Of a DNA stretch of 64,000 bases, positions 17,669-26,958 are shown in pieces. Source of the stretch: UBA935 sp031556725 (GTDB lineage Bacteria; Bacillota; Clostridia; Lachnospirales; Lachnospiraceae); assembly GCA_031556725.1 (NCBI GenBank), contig JAVBSL010000016.1, positions 29,240 through 93,239 of the forward strand, given 5' to 3'. A model generated the notes under the pieces. That model saw only the letters and a program-made list of their open reading frames with translations. It did no database searches and was not told the origin of the DNA. Made by a program: the position numbers and the translations under genes. The stretch's first letter is position 1. Each line of letters begins with the position of its first letter.

Positions 17669-18877
17669 TTTAATGATTTTCAGAAATTTCTTTTTCCCGA
17701 TTTTTACTACTTCATTGCATATCATTACCCGCGTCAGATCTTCCATAGTAAATTTTTCACCCTCAATGCTGATGCCACCTTGCGCAAGAAGCCGGTTGAA
17801 CTCGCTTTTGCTAGATACATAACCTTCAGACACGAGCTGCGGAATGATATCTTTCAGGAGGTCACCTTCCACATCAATGACCAGTTCGGGAACATCATCC
17901 GGGATGCCCTTGACAGAAAAGGCTGCATGATAAAAAGCTTTTGCCTTTTCTACTGCCTCGGCATCATGGTATAGGGAAGTAATGGTTTCAGCCAGCGTTA
18001 ATTTAATATCTCTGGGGTTGGCTCCTTCAGCCAATTGTTTTCCAATAGCTTCTATCTCATCGGGATGAACATCCGTAACCAGTTCAAAGTAACGAATAAT
18101 CAAGTTGTCCGGCACTTCCATAGCCTTTTTAAACATCACCTGCGCCGGTTCATCAATACCAATGTAATTCCCCAGACTCTTGCTCATTTTCTCCACCCCG
18201 TCCAATCCTTCCAATATGGGCATAAAAAGGGCAATCTGCTGCTCTTTCCCCATAGCCTTCTGCAGGGTTCTTCCCATCAGAATATTAAAAGTCTGATCCG
18301 TACCGCCCATTTCAATGTCCGCATTTAGATGCACCGAATCATAAGCCTGCATCAACGGATAAAAAAACTCATGGATACCGATCGGCACCTGATTACGGAA
18401 GCGGTTCTCAAAATCATCCCGCTCCAGCATCCTCGCCACCGTAGTCACCGACGCCAGCTTAAGCACCTCCTCCAAAGCAAGCTTCGAAAGCCACTCACTG
18501 TTAAAACAAACCTGCGTCTTTTCCCGATCCAACACCTTAAATATCTGTGCGCAATAAGTAGCCGCATTCTCCCTCACCTGTCCTTCGGACAGTGCACTTC
18601 TTCCTTTTGCCTTCCCCGTAGGATCCCCAATCTTACCGGTAAAATCACCGATAATAATCACAGCCTTATGCCCCATCTCCTGCATCTGCCTAATCTTCCG
18701 AAGCACCACCGTATGCCCCAAATGAATATCCGGAGCCGTTGGGTCAAGCCCTAACTTAACAACCAGCGGTTGCTTAGCAGCAACCGATCTTTCCAGCTTA
18801 GCCAACAATTCCTCACGATTCACCAACTTACAAACGCCCTTTTCAATAATCCTGATTTGTTCCTGTGCACTTAACAT
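17666..18877 (-). CDS. tyrS: Tyrosyl-tRNA synthetase
   Basis: A 403-residue class I synthetase that charges tRNA-Tyr. Seen: LGLDPTAPDIHLGHTVVLRK with the HLGH form of the HIGH motif, IIGDFTGKIGDPTGK, AYDSVHLNADIEMGGTDQTFN for tyrosine recognition, EKMSKSLGN, and a C-terminal S4-like RNA-binding domain (about 335-403). It is controlled by an upstream T-box leader at 19142-19453. A 212-bp palindrome separates that leader from the gene. The ATG is preceded by AAAGGAG at a rather long spacing of about 12 bases. Confidence 0.96.
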   Translation of the reverse strand: MLSAQEQIRIIEKGVCKLVNREELLAKLERSVAAKQPLVVKLGLDPTAPDIHLGHTVVLRKIRQMQEMGHKAVIIIGDFTGKIGDPTGKAKGRSALSEGQVRENAATYCAQIFKVLDREKTQVCFNSEWLSKLALEEVLKLASVTTVARMLERDDFENRFRNQVPIGIHEFFYPLMQAYDSVHLNADIEMGGTDQTFNILMGRTLQKAMGKEQQIALFMPILEGLDGVEKMSKSLGNYIGIDEPAQVMFKKAMEVPDNLIIRYFELVTDVHPDEIEAIGKQLAEGANPRDIKLTLAETITSLYHDAEAVEKAKAFYHAAFSVKGIPDDVPELVIDVEGDLLKDIIPQLVSEGYVSSKSEFNRLLAQGGISIEGEKFTMEDLTRVMICNEVVKIGKKKFLKIIK

Positions 18878-18910
18878 GATTTTTCTTTTCTCCTTTCATA
18901 ACCTGCTTTT

Positions 18911-19122
18911 CCGACAATTACAAGACTTATACTCGGCAACGAGATGCTACAATTTATTTTGTGTAAATCCCTTTTTGTCACGAAAATGAAACTTTAATTC
19001 GTGGAGCTCGCTTGTGCGAACACGAATTATGCTTAAGGTTCATTGTAGTGTTTGGCAAAACAGGATTGGAACAAAATAAATTGTCGCATCCCGCTGCCGA
19101 GTATAAGTCTTGTAATTGTCGG
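18911..19122. repeat. 212-bp palindrome between T-box and tyrS (element B)
   Basis: The outer 52 bases of each arm are inverted repeats with only three mismatches, the first 28 bases being perfect (arms begin CCGACAATTACAAG and end CTTGTAATTGTCGG). Inside is a core of about 100 bases ending in an apical hairpin AATTCGTG/CACGAATT with a TCGC/GCGA stem-loop. The core is clearly related to the element at 35981-36181. It lies after the T-box terminator and before the tyrS ribosome-binding site, so any full-length tyrS mRNA must contain this hairpin. No clear target duplication is visible. Confidence 0.92.
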
Positions 19123-19141
19123 TCAACAACCCCCCGAGGAC

Positions 19142-19453
19142 AAAAAAATCCCGTCCTCATGTTTCCATAAGGACGAGATGTATCTCGCGTTACCACCTTA
19201 TTTTATAAACAGCTCACACTGTTTACCTCATCAGGTACGGTCCTGCTCCTACTGCTGCCGGCGATACCCTTGCACACGATGACGGGGTGCTTATCCGTCG
19301 CAGCCTACTTAGTTTCCCGTTCGGTGCGCAACTCAAAGAGGTATTCACATCCGCTATCCCCACGCCTCTCATCGACCGGCTGCTTTCTGTCAGGCTTCCT
19401 GAATGTTACTATTTCTTATCATAGTCTTTGCTTTCTCTATGAAATTGTTAATT
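19142..19453 (-). promoter_or_regulatory. T-box riboswitch for tyrS (tyrosine specifier)
   Basis: The leader, read on the minus strand, has a stem I region with the codon UAC in the context GAAUAC (19341-19343), matching tyrosine. It has the T-box sequence GGTGGTAACGCG (about 19186-19197), which can pair as antiterminator, and a terminator stem CGTCCT/AGGACG (19152-19175) followed by seven T's on the minus strand. Known mechanism: uncharged tRNA-Tyr binds the leader and stabilises the antiterminator, allowing readthrough into tyrS. The 5' end is set by the promoter at 19460-19488. Confidence 0.93.
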
Positions 19454-19459
19454 GTCTGT

Positions 19460-19488
19460 ATCTTATACCCAATTTTTGCCCCTGTCAA
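19460..19488 (-). promoter_or_regulatory. Promoter of the tyrS T-box transcript
   Basis: On the minus strand, TTGACA (19483-19488) is followed after 17 bases by TAAGAT (19460-19465); TATAAG, two bases nearer, is an alternative. It lies just beyond the stop codon of the DUF3021 gene. Confidence 0.6.
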
Positions 19489-19496
19489 GCAAAAAT

Positions 19497-19913
19497 TTAT
19501 TCTGCCATTTCTTCCTGCATTAGCTTTAAGGCATTATTGAATTCCATTGCCACACGGCTGGCATTTACTTTCATCAGGAAAAAGACCACCACATCGATTA
19601 CCAGCACAGATCCCCCTATGGCAACCGTTATTTCCATACTGATCAGGGCATTGCCAAACCAGGCAAAGGAAAGAATAGCTATTTCCAACAAAATCAAATG
19701 CAGAATCTCCCGAAAGATTCGCTGCCGCCGGTTCAATACCTTACGGGAATAATATACCGCTTCCGGAAGCATGCCCACTGCCGCAAAGAGAAAGGGGGCA
19801 AAGAAGTTATCATATCCGACTTTCAAATCCGGAGCCAGAAAAACACCAATAGTCCCCATTGCAGCCGTAATACAAGCCGATATCAGCAGGTAATTAATAA
19901 TAATTTTTTTCAT
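19497..19913 (-). CDS. DUF3021 membrane protein
   Basis: A 138-residue protein with four hydrophobic segments (about 5-25, 37-55, 70-88, 92-113) and a charged C-terminal tail. Size, topology and position after a LytTR regulator match DUF3021 proteins, thought to be membrane partners that modulate a LytTR DNA-binding protein. It overlaps the upstream gene by four bases (ATGA), so the two are translationally coupled. The signal sensed is unknown. Confidence 0.75.
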   Translation of the reverse strand: MKKIIINYLLISACITAAMGTIGVFLAPDLKVGYDNFFAPFLFAAVGMLPEAVYYSRKVLNRRQRIFREILHLILLEIAILSFAWFGNALISMEITVAIGGSVLVIDVVVFFLMKVNASRVAMEFNNALKLMQEEMAE

Positions 19914-20365
19914 CTTTTATTTTCTCCCTTTCCCATAACCACTTTTTTCAAATCAGGAACATACTGCCTGGTAATAATAATCTGTTCATCATTTTTCATA
20001 TGTGCCACAAACCGCCCATTGATTTCCGGACTGATACATGTAAGCCGCATCAAATTCAAAATGACCTGCTTGGAACAGCGGATAAAATGGTGGCTCCGGC
20101 ATTCTTCCTCTAACTCATAAAGCCGCTTCTTCACTTCATATATTTCCTTGTGAGTATAGGCAAATACTTTTTCATCCACCGCCTCAAAATAATAAATATT
20201 TTCCAGGGGAAGGGTAAACCTCTTTTCATTCAGATAACCGGTTATCGTGTAGCCCTGACTGGCGGCAAATTTCCGGATTGCTTCAAATTCTCCGGTCATT
20301 TCCACACATTCCAGAACCACCTGTTCTTCCGCCTTATTCTGAATCTTTCTCATAACTACTTTCAT
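19910..20365 (-). CDS. LytTR-family transcriptional regulator
   Basis: About 151 residues. The C-terminal two-thirds forms a LytTR DNA-binding domain (LENIYYFEAVDEKVFAYTHKEIYEVKKRL, HHFIRCSKQVILNLMRLTCI, NGRFVAHMKNDEQIIITRQYVPDLKKVV). There is no receiver domain. In this arrangement, a short LytTR protein followed by a DUF3021 membrane protein, the pair usually controls its own operon. The ATG at 20365 comes four bases after the stop of the hydrolase gene, with GAGGA further upstream; an internal Met four codons later is possible. Likely target: the hydrolase-LytTR-DUF3021 operon itself. Confidence 0.85.
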   Translation of the reverse strand: MKVVMRKIQNKAEEQVVLECVEMTGEFEAIRKFAASQGYTITGYLNEKRFTLPLENIYYFEAVDEKVFAYTHKEIYEVKKRLYELEEECRSHHFIRCSKQVILNLMRLTCISPEINGRFVAHMKNDEQIIITRQYVPDLKKVVMGKGENKR

Positions 20366-20369
20366 ACGC

Positions 20370-21689
20370 TCAATATTCCTCTGCAAATGCCGGCCTGGTA
20401 CCATTTTTAAAAATGCTGTCAAAAAATTCCAGCACCACCTCATTCATCTTTTCCACCCCATATCTGGCGTCTATCTTTCCTACTCCCAACTGTCTTGCTA
20501 AAAAGGGAGAAAACAAAGGCAAATCTGTAAAATTCAGATGACCGGCTTTTCTAAATACCACCGAATATGCTTCAATTGCCCCATCGGCAGCATAAAAATT
20601 ATAATACTTTTCACCGGTACTTTCCACAAGTTCTTTGGCCGCCTCGTAATGATCTTCCGCATATATATTTAAAAGCGGAACCGGATAAGGTTCTTCATTC
20701 AGAATCGGAAATCCGTTCTCAACGCCTACTGCCTCACCCAGCATGGAACCATCCAGATCGATCACCGCTCCGATATCCTCTCTGGTCCTTCCCAGCACCG
20801 CACCGGCGGTACCGCCCAGCGAATGTCCGAACAATCCGATCTTAGTGCTATCCACCTGGATAAAAGGTGTACCGCTATCGGCCGCCGCCAGCTGCAATAT
20901 GGTATCCAGTACAAAGTCCTCATCATCCACCCGCAGCTTCAGCCATTCCTGCGTAGTTTGATAAATCATTTCTTCATCTTCCGATGCATTAATAGTATAA
21001 ACACTGTTTATAAAATCCATATTGACCGGTGTAAAGACCCCTTCCGTATCTAAAGTAAAAAAAGCATGATAGGTATGGCCGATACTTGCCACCACGTAGC
21101 CGTGAGATGCCAACTGTTCAAAGGTAGACTGATTGCTGCCGGAAAACCCAAAAGCACCATGGGAGAATACCAGCAGCGGATAAGTTTCACCGGTATCCTC
21201 CTCCGGATACCAGAATTCTACCGTCAGCTTTCGGTGAGGCGCAGCCTCCCCCTCTTTTACTACAGCAAAAGTTTCGATTCGTTCTTCATCAGTCCATGTA
21301 TATTTACTGTATGCAACTGCCCACTCTCCATCCGGGGTAACAGGTCTGAACTGAGGACATATTATTGCGAGCAGCAACGCCATATAATACAAAAATACTT
21401 TTCCAATAAAGTTCCCGATAACATTGCCAATATGAAACGCTTTTTCTTTGCTCTGCTTCTTAATTAATCCAATCACTGCCACCAGCGCCTGCACCAGAAG
21501 CACCAATGCAATGGCATAATACCTGAATCCCCATTCCAGCACCCCGGTCAGCAAAAGGACCGTAAGCAGCACAAATTCTCCAATCCTGACAATCCGTCTT
21601 TCCTTCACATGCCGCTCATTTTGCATTAAATCCCAAATCATCAAAAATACTTCCACTGCAATCAGCAAAACCAATACTATATTTCCCAT
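20370..21689 (-). CDS. Membrane-anchored alpha/beta hydrolase (PAF acetylhydrolase-like)
   Basis: A 439-residue protein with three to four N-terminal membrane helices (about residues 3-20, 33-52, 57-78, 90-115) and an alpha/beta hydrolase domain (about 150-430). Seen: YPLLVFSHGAFGFSG (oxyanion region), GLFGHSLGGTAGA with the nucleophile Ser, DLDGSML and AGHLNFTDLPLF with the likely catalytic His. The catalytic part resembles PAF acetylhydrolase and chlorophyllase-like esterases. It probably cleaves a lipid or ester at the outer membrane face; the substrate is unknown. It is the first gene of an operon with the LytTR and DUF3021 genes, and GGAGG precedes its ATG. Confidence 0.82.
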   Translation of the reverse strand: MGNIVLVLLIAVEVFLMIWDLMQNERHVKERRIVRIGEFVLLTVLLLTGVLEWGFRYYAIALVLLVQALVAVIGLIKKQSKEKAFHIGNVIGNFIGKVFLYYMALLLAIICPQFRPVTPDGEWAVAYSKYTWTDEERIETFAVVKEGEAAPHRKLTVEFWYPEEDTGETYPLLVFSHGAFGFSGSNQSTFEQLASHGYVVASIGHTYHAFFTLDTEGVFTPVNMDFINSVYTINASEDEEMIYQTTQEWLKLRVDDEDFVLDTILQLAAADSGTPFIQVDSTKIGLFGHSLGGTAGAVLGRTREDIGAVIDLDGSMLGEAVGVENGFPILNEEPYPVPLLNIYAEDHYEAAKELVESTGEKYYNFYAADGAIEAYSVVFRKAGHLNFTDLPLFSPFLARQLGVGKIDARYGVEKMNEVVLEFFDSIFKNGTRPAFAEEY

Positions 21690-21799
21690 CAAAATTCCTC
21701 CATTCGCTTAATAAACTCCATTATAATTTCGAAAATCTTAATTTCAATAAACTTTCGATGAATTGCATTTTAGCGAGGTGAGTTGCATCTGAAACGGGC

Positions 21800-21830
21800 A
21801 AAAAAAGACGAGGTTCATAACATCCTCGTC
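21800..21830 (-). terminator. Terminator of mgtE
   Basis: The stem GACGAGG (21807-21813) with CCTCGTC (21824-21830) is followed on the minus strand by seven T's, just after the mgtE stop codon. Confidence 0.9.
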
Positions 21831-21854
21831 CCTTGCGTTCTGTTCACTCACAGT

Positions 21855-23204
21855 TTATATCTTTAATATTCTCTGAGCAATCTGGAAATATACAATTAAA
21901 GACAGTGCATCTACAATCGTGGTGATAAAAGGGCTTGCCATAACCGCCGGGTCCAGGCCGATTTTTTTTGCCAATATGGGTAAGGTACAACCAATAATTT
22001 TGGCTAAAATGACCGTTACCACAATCGTCAGACATACTACCATGGCTACCGGAATCCCAACCTTATCAAACAGCATCAGTTTAACAAAATAAGCGCCTGA
22101 AAGTGTAATTCCACAGCAAATTGATACTAATATCTCTTTTCCCCAAATGGTGGGAATATTTTTATATTCAATTTCTCCCAGTGACAACCCACGGATTATG
22201 GTTACACTGGCCTGCCCGCCGGCATTACCACCGGTATCCATCAGCATCGGAATAAAGGCCATCAGGATTGGAACAATACTTAAGGCCTCCTCAAAGGAGG
22301 TAATGATCTTGCCGGTAAAAGTCGCTGAAATCATCAGCAGCAACAGCCAGGGTATCCGGCTCTTCCAGGTTTCAAAAACACCCGTTTTTAAATAGGGCTT
22401 ATCCGTCGGCACAATAGCGGCCATTTTCTCGATATCTTCCGTGGTTTCTTCTTCCAGGATATCCACAACGTCATCCACGGTAATGATACCTACTAACCGG
22501 TTTTCGTTATCTACTACCGGCATCGCAATAAAATCATATTTGGAGAACTGTCTGGCAACCTCTTCCTGATCCATAAGGGTATTCAGATAAATAACGTTCT
22601 CACTCATAATATCACTGATTACGGTGTCTGCTGAACTAAGCAGCAACTGACGCAGGGCTACCGCTCCTACCAGTGTTCGTTTTGAATCTAATACATAACA
22701 TACATTGATGGTTTCACTATCCACACCCACCCTGCGGATTCGGGCAACAGCTTCTTCCACTGTCATATCTTCCTTCAAATCCACATATTCTACCGTCATA
22801 ATGCTACCGGCAGAGTCTTCCGGATAGCGCAGTAAATGGTTAATATCCCTGCGAGTCTCCGCATTGGCATTAGCCAACAATTTTTTTACCATATTAGCAG
22901 GCATTTCTTCCAGAAAATCTACCGCATCATCGGCCATCAGGTTATTAATGATATTAGCCGCTTCCCGGTCAGACAAGGACGTGATAATATATTGCTGATC
23001 ATCCACCTCCAGATAGGAAAAAACATCTGCTGCCATACTTTTGGGCAGAATCCGGAAAATCTTTAACTGCGCTTCCTCCTCCAGTTCTCCCATGACTACA
23101 GCAATATCGGCAATATTCATATCTGCCAGTCTTTGACGAAGTCTTGTATATTGCTTAGTCTCCAACAGTTCCTTGATTACATCTAACTCCTTGATTTCGT
23201 CCAT
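21855..23204 (-). CDS. mgtE: Magnesium transporter MgtE
   Basis: A 449-residue Mg2+ channel/transporter. Seen: the N-domain (about 1-130, with LEEMPANMVKKLLANANAE), two CBS domains (about 135-255; SAGSIMTVEY, LVGIITVDDVVDIL) and five membrane helices (about 285-449) with MLMDTGGNAGGQAS, the conserved pore motif. Cytoplasmic Mg2+ is known to close the pore by binding the N and CBS domains. AAGGAG precedes the ATG. A compact hairpin leader (23225-23295) just upstream may add RNA-level control. Confidence 0.96.
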   Translation of the reverse strand: MDEIKELDVIKELLETKQYTRLRQRLADMNIADIAVVMGELEEEAQLKIFRILPKSMAADVFSYLEVDDQQYIITSLSDREAANIINNLMADDAVDFLEEMPANMVKKLLANANAETRRDINHLLRYPEDSAGSIMTVEYVDLKEDMTVEEAVARIRRVGVDSETINVCYVLDSKRTLVGAVALRQLLLSSADTVISDIMSENVIYLNTLMDQEEVARQFSKYDFIAMPVVDNENRLVGIITVDDVVDILEEETTEDIEKMAAIVPTDKPYLKTGVFETWKSRIPWLLLLMISATFTGKIITSFEEALSIVPILMAFIPMLMDTGGNAGGQASVTIIRGLSLGEIEYKNIPTIWGKEILVSICCGITLSGAYFVKLMLFDKVGIPVAMVVCLTIVVTVILAKIIGCTLPILAKKIGLDPAVMASPFITTIVDALSLIVYFQIAQRILKI

Positions 23205-23224
23205 CGCAATTCTTCTCCTTATTC

Positions 23225-23295
23225 GTGATTTTTATGCTCCTACATGGGAGGGGGACATCTGAACTTGACTGCGTACTTCGCTCCATAAAAACCAC
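23225..23295 (-). ncRNA. Structured leader of mgtE, family not recognised
   Basis: On the minus strand, GTGGTTTTTATG pairs with CATAAAAATCAC over 12 bp (one G-U), enclosing about 47 bases with two small hairpins (GCG/CGC and CTCC/GGAG) and a C-rich single-stranded run. It ends about 20 bases before the mgtE start codon and begins in the gap after the YigZ gene. The place suggests a metal- or ligand-responsive leader, but it is much shorter than an M-box and lacks motifs I could assign to a known riboswitch. Confidence 0.5.
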
Positions 23296-23335
23296 CACCT
23301 TTCGTGAATTGCCTTCTATCAATTTAGCGCATTTA

Positions 23336-23998
23336 CTACCTGTTTGTCAACGTAAAATCTTTGTAAAATCCGGCTCCGGTCACTTCCGCTGCCGCTTTGG
23401 CCGCCGTAACTTCGGTTACAGCCTTCTTAATGTCTTCAGTATCTTCAAAAGGAAGCATAATATCCATCTCTACCTTTTCTTCATAACGGGACTGTAATAT
23501 CGGTATATTCCGCTGTCCCAGCAAGTATTGGATTTTCCCCACTTCCGGATACTCTGCCCGGATGGTCAGCGCACTGCCGTAACGCATCCGCATGACGGAA
23601 GTATTTTTGATTCCTTCCTGTACCGCCTGAGTGTAGGCCCGTACCAATCCGCCGGTTCCCAGCAAAGTTCCGCCAAAATACCTTGTCACTACCACTGCAA
23701 TGTTGGTTAATCCCGCCCCATTTAAAACCTCCAGCATCGGCTTTCCGGCGGTTCCCTGGGGTTCCCCATCATCACTATAGCGTACCAGTTCACTTTTCCT
23801 TCCGATTATATATGCTGTACAGTTATGTCTGGCATCCCAATACTTTTTCTTAATTTCTTCAATAAAATGCAAGGCCTCTTCTTCCGACCAAACCGGCGCT
23901 ACCGTCGCAATAAATCTTGATTTTTTCTCAACAATCTCGCCCGTTCCTCTTTCCGCTATCTCCAGATAAGGCCGAATATCTTCCTGCTTTTCGTTCAT
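23336..23998 (-). CDS. YigZ/IMPACT family protein
   Basis: A 220-residue protein. Seen: the N-terminal domain with KKSRFIATVAPV, DARHNCTAYIIG, RYSDDGEPQGTAGKPML and VVTRYFGGTLLGTGGLVRAY, the family signature, then a ferredoxin-like C-terminal domain (about 140-215). The family's eukaryotic member IMPACT regulates Gcn2; the bacterial role is not established. The ATG at 23998 has GGAGG four bases upstream; the longer frame starting at 24046 has no such site. It lies upstream of mgtE. Confidence 0.9.
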   Translation of the reverse strand: MNEKQEDIRPYLEIAERGTGEIVEKKSRFIATVAPVWSEEEALHFIEEIKKKYWDARHNCTAYIIGRKSELVRYSDDGEPQGTAGKPMLEVLNGAGLTNIAVVVTRYFGGTLLGTGGLVRAYTQAVQEGIKNTSVMRMRYGSALTIRAEYPEVGKIQYLLGQRNIPILQSRYEEKVEMDIMLPFEDTEDIKKAVTEVTAAKAAAEVTGAGFYKDFTLTNR

Positions 23999-24193
23999 AC
24001 TGCCTCCGATTTTTCTGCAAATGGTGCCTCTAAAGTAGTTTAACATAAAGCCGAATAAAAGTATAAGATTTTGTGAACAATTCTTAATATGGAAGAAAAA
24101 ACCTTTATTTTGATGGAAAAGTTTGGTATACTTGGGTGATATCAGCAGAATTTCATCTAATACGGTTCTGCTCAGATTATGCAGGAGGTAACT

Positions 24194-26938
24194 ATGAATT
24201 ACGGAAAAAGAGGTGTCCGTGCAAAGCAGAAAGCTTTGAACTCCACCGGCGGAAAATGGGGGAAAAAGGTATTACTGACCTTCTTCAATCTTATTCTCAT
24301 TTGCTTAATAGCAGTAGGCATCATTGCTGCCTGTGCCGGTTTCGGGGTGTTTAAAGGCATTATCGATACTGCGCCGGACATTAGTAATATTAACGTAACC
24401 CCGACAGGCTTTTCAACCTTTGCCTATGATATCGAGGGTAACAATATAGCCAAATTGGTTAACAAAAATTCCAATCGAATCCCTGTGGGCAAAGATATGA
24501 TTCCGGAAAATCTTTCACATGCTTTTGTTTCCATCGAGGATGAGCGTTTTTATGAACATAACGGTATTGATATCCAAGGTATTTTTCGTGCTGCTTATGT
24601 AGGTATCAAGAATAAATTTGATTTTTCGGAAGGGGCCAGTACCATTACCCAACAGCTTTTGAAAAACAATGTATTTACCGACTGGACCAGCGAAAAAAGC
24701 TTTGCGGAAAAAGCCAAGCGAAAGGTACAGGAACAATATCTGGCCCTGGAGCTTGAAAAAATCATGTCCAAAGAAGATATTCTGGTTAACTATATGAACA
24801 GCATCAACCTGGGCCAGAATACTCTGGGTGTACAGGCAGCATCACAACGTTATTTTAACAAGTCGGTAAAGGATTTAAACCTTTCCGAATGTGCTGTTAT
24901 TGCTGCTATTACCCAAAATCCCACCCGTTTTAACCCGATATCCCATCCTACGGATAACGCTGAACGGCGTAAAAAGGTTCTTGGAAATATGCTGAAGCAT
25001 GAGTATATTACCCAAACCCAATATGATGATGCAATTGCCGATGATGTGTATTCCCGCATTCAGGTAGTGGATGAAGAAGTTGCTGATGACGCTACCAATT
25101 CTTATTTTGTAGATGCACTGATTGATGATGTGATGGAAGATTTGCTGGCTGCCGGTTACAATGAAACTCAGGCGTATACGCTTCTGTATAGCGGCGGTTT
25201 GAAGATTTATACCACTCAGGACCCGGCTATTCAAAAGATTTGCGATGACGTCTTTTTAAATGAAGAAAACTATCCGGCTAACACCCGGTGGTATCTTAAT
25301 TATGATTTGACTATCGAAAAGGCCAACGGAGATAAAGAGAACCACAGCAAAGAAATGTTAAAGGATTACTTTTTGGAATCAAACCGCGACTTTAATTTGA
25401 TTTTCAATTCGCAAGAGGAAGCATATGATGCCATTGCAGAATATAAAGCTGTTGTTATGTCAAGCGGCGACGAGGAAATTGGTGAAAAAATCAGTTTAAC
25501 ACCTCAGCCTCAGGTTTCCATTACAGTTGAAGATCAAAGTACCGGTCATGTGGCTGCCATGGTAGGTGGCCGCGGTACCAAAACCGGAAGCCGAACCCTG
25601 AATCGTGCGGTAGATGCCAAACGTCAGCCCGGTTCCTGCTTTAAAATTGTTGCTGTTTATGCACCGGCTCTTGACAGTGCCGGATTAACCCTGGCTACCG
25701 TCCAGAATGATGCACCTTTTAACTATGCTGATGGCCGGCCGGTTAGCAACTGGTGGTCAACGGGATACCGCGGACTGGCCTCCTTACGAGACGGTATCCG
25801 CGACTCGATGAATATTATTGCCGTAAAGACTTTAACCCAGATTACCCCCCAGTTAGGTTTTGACTACCTGCTGAACTTTGGTTTCACAACACTGGTAGAC
25901 CGGGAAGAAGTAACCGTGGGCGGCAAAACCGATATCCATTCCGATATCGTACAGTCACTTGCTTTGGGCGGTGTTACAAAGGGTGTAACCAACCTGGAAT
26001 TAAATGCTTCCTATGCTGCCATTGCCAATGGTGGTATGTACATTAAGCCTAAGCTATATACCCGGATAATCGATCATGATGGTAACGTCCTGCTTGATAA
26101 TACCAATCCCGTGTCCAGACAGGTTATTAAGGAAACTACTGCTTATCTGCTGACCCATGCCATGACGGATGTTGTGACCTCTGGAACCGGTACTGCTGTT
26201 AATTTTGGTGGCATGGCGATTGCCGGAAAAACCGGAACCACCTCCCTTTACAATGATGTGTGGTTTGCCGGATATACTCCTTACTATACCGCAACCACCT
26301 GGACCGGATATGACAATAACGTAAAATTGCGTAAGGGCGAGGAACAAGCCCTGTCCAAGAAACTATGGCGGGCGGTTATGTCACAGATCCACGAAGACTT
26401 ACCCAGCCTTACCTTCCAGGTACCTTCCGGTATCGTTCAGGCAACGGTATGTTCCCGTTCCGGTAAATTGCCGATCGCCGGACTTTGTGACGGTACCTTA
26501 AGAACCGAATACTTTGCCGAAGGAACAGTACCTACGGACAGTTGCAACGCCCACTATCAGGGTATGGTATGTCAATACTCAAACTTACCTGCATGTGAGT
26601 CCTGTCCTTTCATGGTTCCCGGCGTGCTGGAATTGACTCCTCCGGAAGACCCCTCCTTATTGAGCGGTTCCGGAACTGCACCTGCCAATGTAGGCGGTGC
26701 TTCCATTACCAAAGAGGTGGTTAATGAAGATGGATCCATAACCAACATCGTTATTCCGCAGACTAATACAGCATCCTGCCCGCATAATCTGGAATTCTTC
26801 GCTAATCCGGATGCACCGGCAATTATTGAACAACAACGTAATGAAATGAATATGGCCGCAGCGGCGGCACAGGCGGCGGCTGAAGCTGCCAATGCGATTC
26901 CCGCTCTTCCGATGGGCGAGGAAAATGCTCCCGAGTAG
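24194..26938 (+). CDS. Class A penicillin-binding protein (PBP1A type)
   Basis: A 914-residue bifunctional peptidoglycan synthase. Seen: a cytoplasmic tail and membrane anchor (about 22-50), a GT51 glycosyltransferase domain (SIEDERFYEHNGIDIQG, EGASTITQQLLKN, KVQEQYLALELEK, about 85-250), a long insertion, and the transpeptidase domain with SCFK (catalytic Ser in QPGSCFKI), DSMN and AGKTGTT. The C-terminal tail is Pro/Ala-rich and has several Cys pairs (CSRSGKLPIAGLC, CNAHYQGMVC, CESC) typical of clostridial PBPs. The ATG at 24194 is preceded by GGAGGTAACT. A terminator follows at 26959. Confidence 0.96.
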   Translation: MNYGKRGVRAKQKALNSTGGKWGKKVLLTFFNLILICLIAVGIIAACAGFGVFKGIIDTAPDISNINVTPTGFSTFAYDIEGNNIAKLVNKNSNRIPVGKDMIPENLSHAFVSIEDERFYEHNGIDIQGIFRAAYVGIKNKFDFSEGASTITQQLLKNNVFTDWTSEKSFAEKAKRKVQEQYLALELEKIMSKEDILVNYMNSINLGQNTLGVQAASQRYFNKSVKDLNLSECAVIAAITQNPTRFNPISHPTDNAERRKKVLGNMLKHEYITQTQYDDAIADDVYSRIQVVDEEVADDATNSYFVDALIDDVMEDLLAAGYNETQAYTLLYSGGLKIYTTQDPAIQKICDDVFLNEENYPANTRWYLNYDLTIEKANGDKENHSKEMLKDYFLESNRDFNLIFNSQEEAYDAIAEYKAVVMSSGDEEIGEKISLTPQPQVSITVEDQSTGHVAAMVGGRGTKTGSRTLNRAVDAKRQPGSCFKIVAVYAPALDSAGLTLATVQNDAPFNYADGRPVSNWWSTGYRGLASLRDGIRDSMNIIAVKTLTQITPQLGFDYLLNFGFTTLVDREEVTVGGKTDIHSDIVQSLALGGVTKGVTNLELNASYAAIANGGMYIKPKLYTRIIDHDGNVLLDNTNPVSRQVIKETTAYLLTHAMTDVVTSGTGTAVNFGGMAIAGKTGTTSLYNDVWFAGYTPYYTATTWTGYDNNVKLRKGEEQALSKKLWRAVMSQIHEDLPSLTFQVPSGIVQATVCSRSGKLPIAGLCDGTLRTEYFAEGTVPTDSCNAHYQGMVCQYSNLPACESCPFMVPGVLELTPPEDPSLLSGSGTAPANVGGASITKEVVNEDGSITNIVIPQTNTASCPHNLEFFANPDAPAIIEQQRNEMNMAAAAAQAAAEAANAIPALPMGEENAPE

Positions 26939-26958
26939 GGGCAAGCTCATCCAACAAA

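Noticed and set aside
23205..23335. M-box or yybP-ykoY riboswitch upstream of mgtE
   Set aside because: The structured element is only about 70 bases and I could not find the conserved motifs of either class; kept as unassigned.
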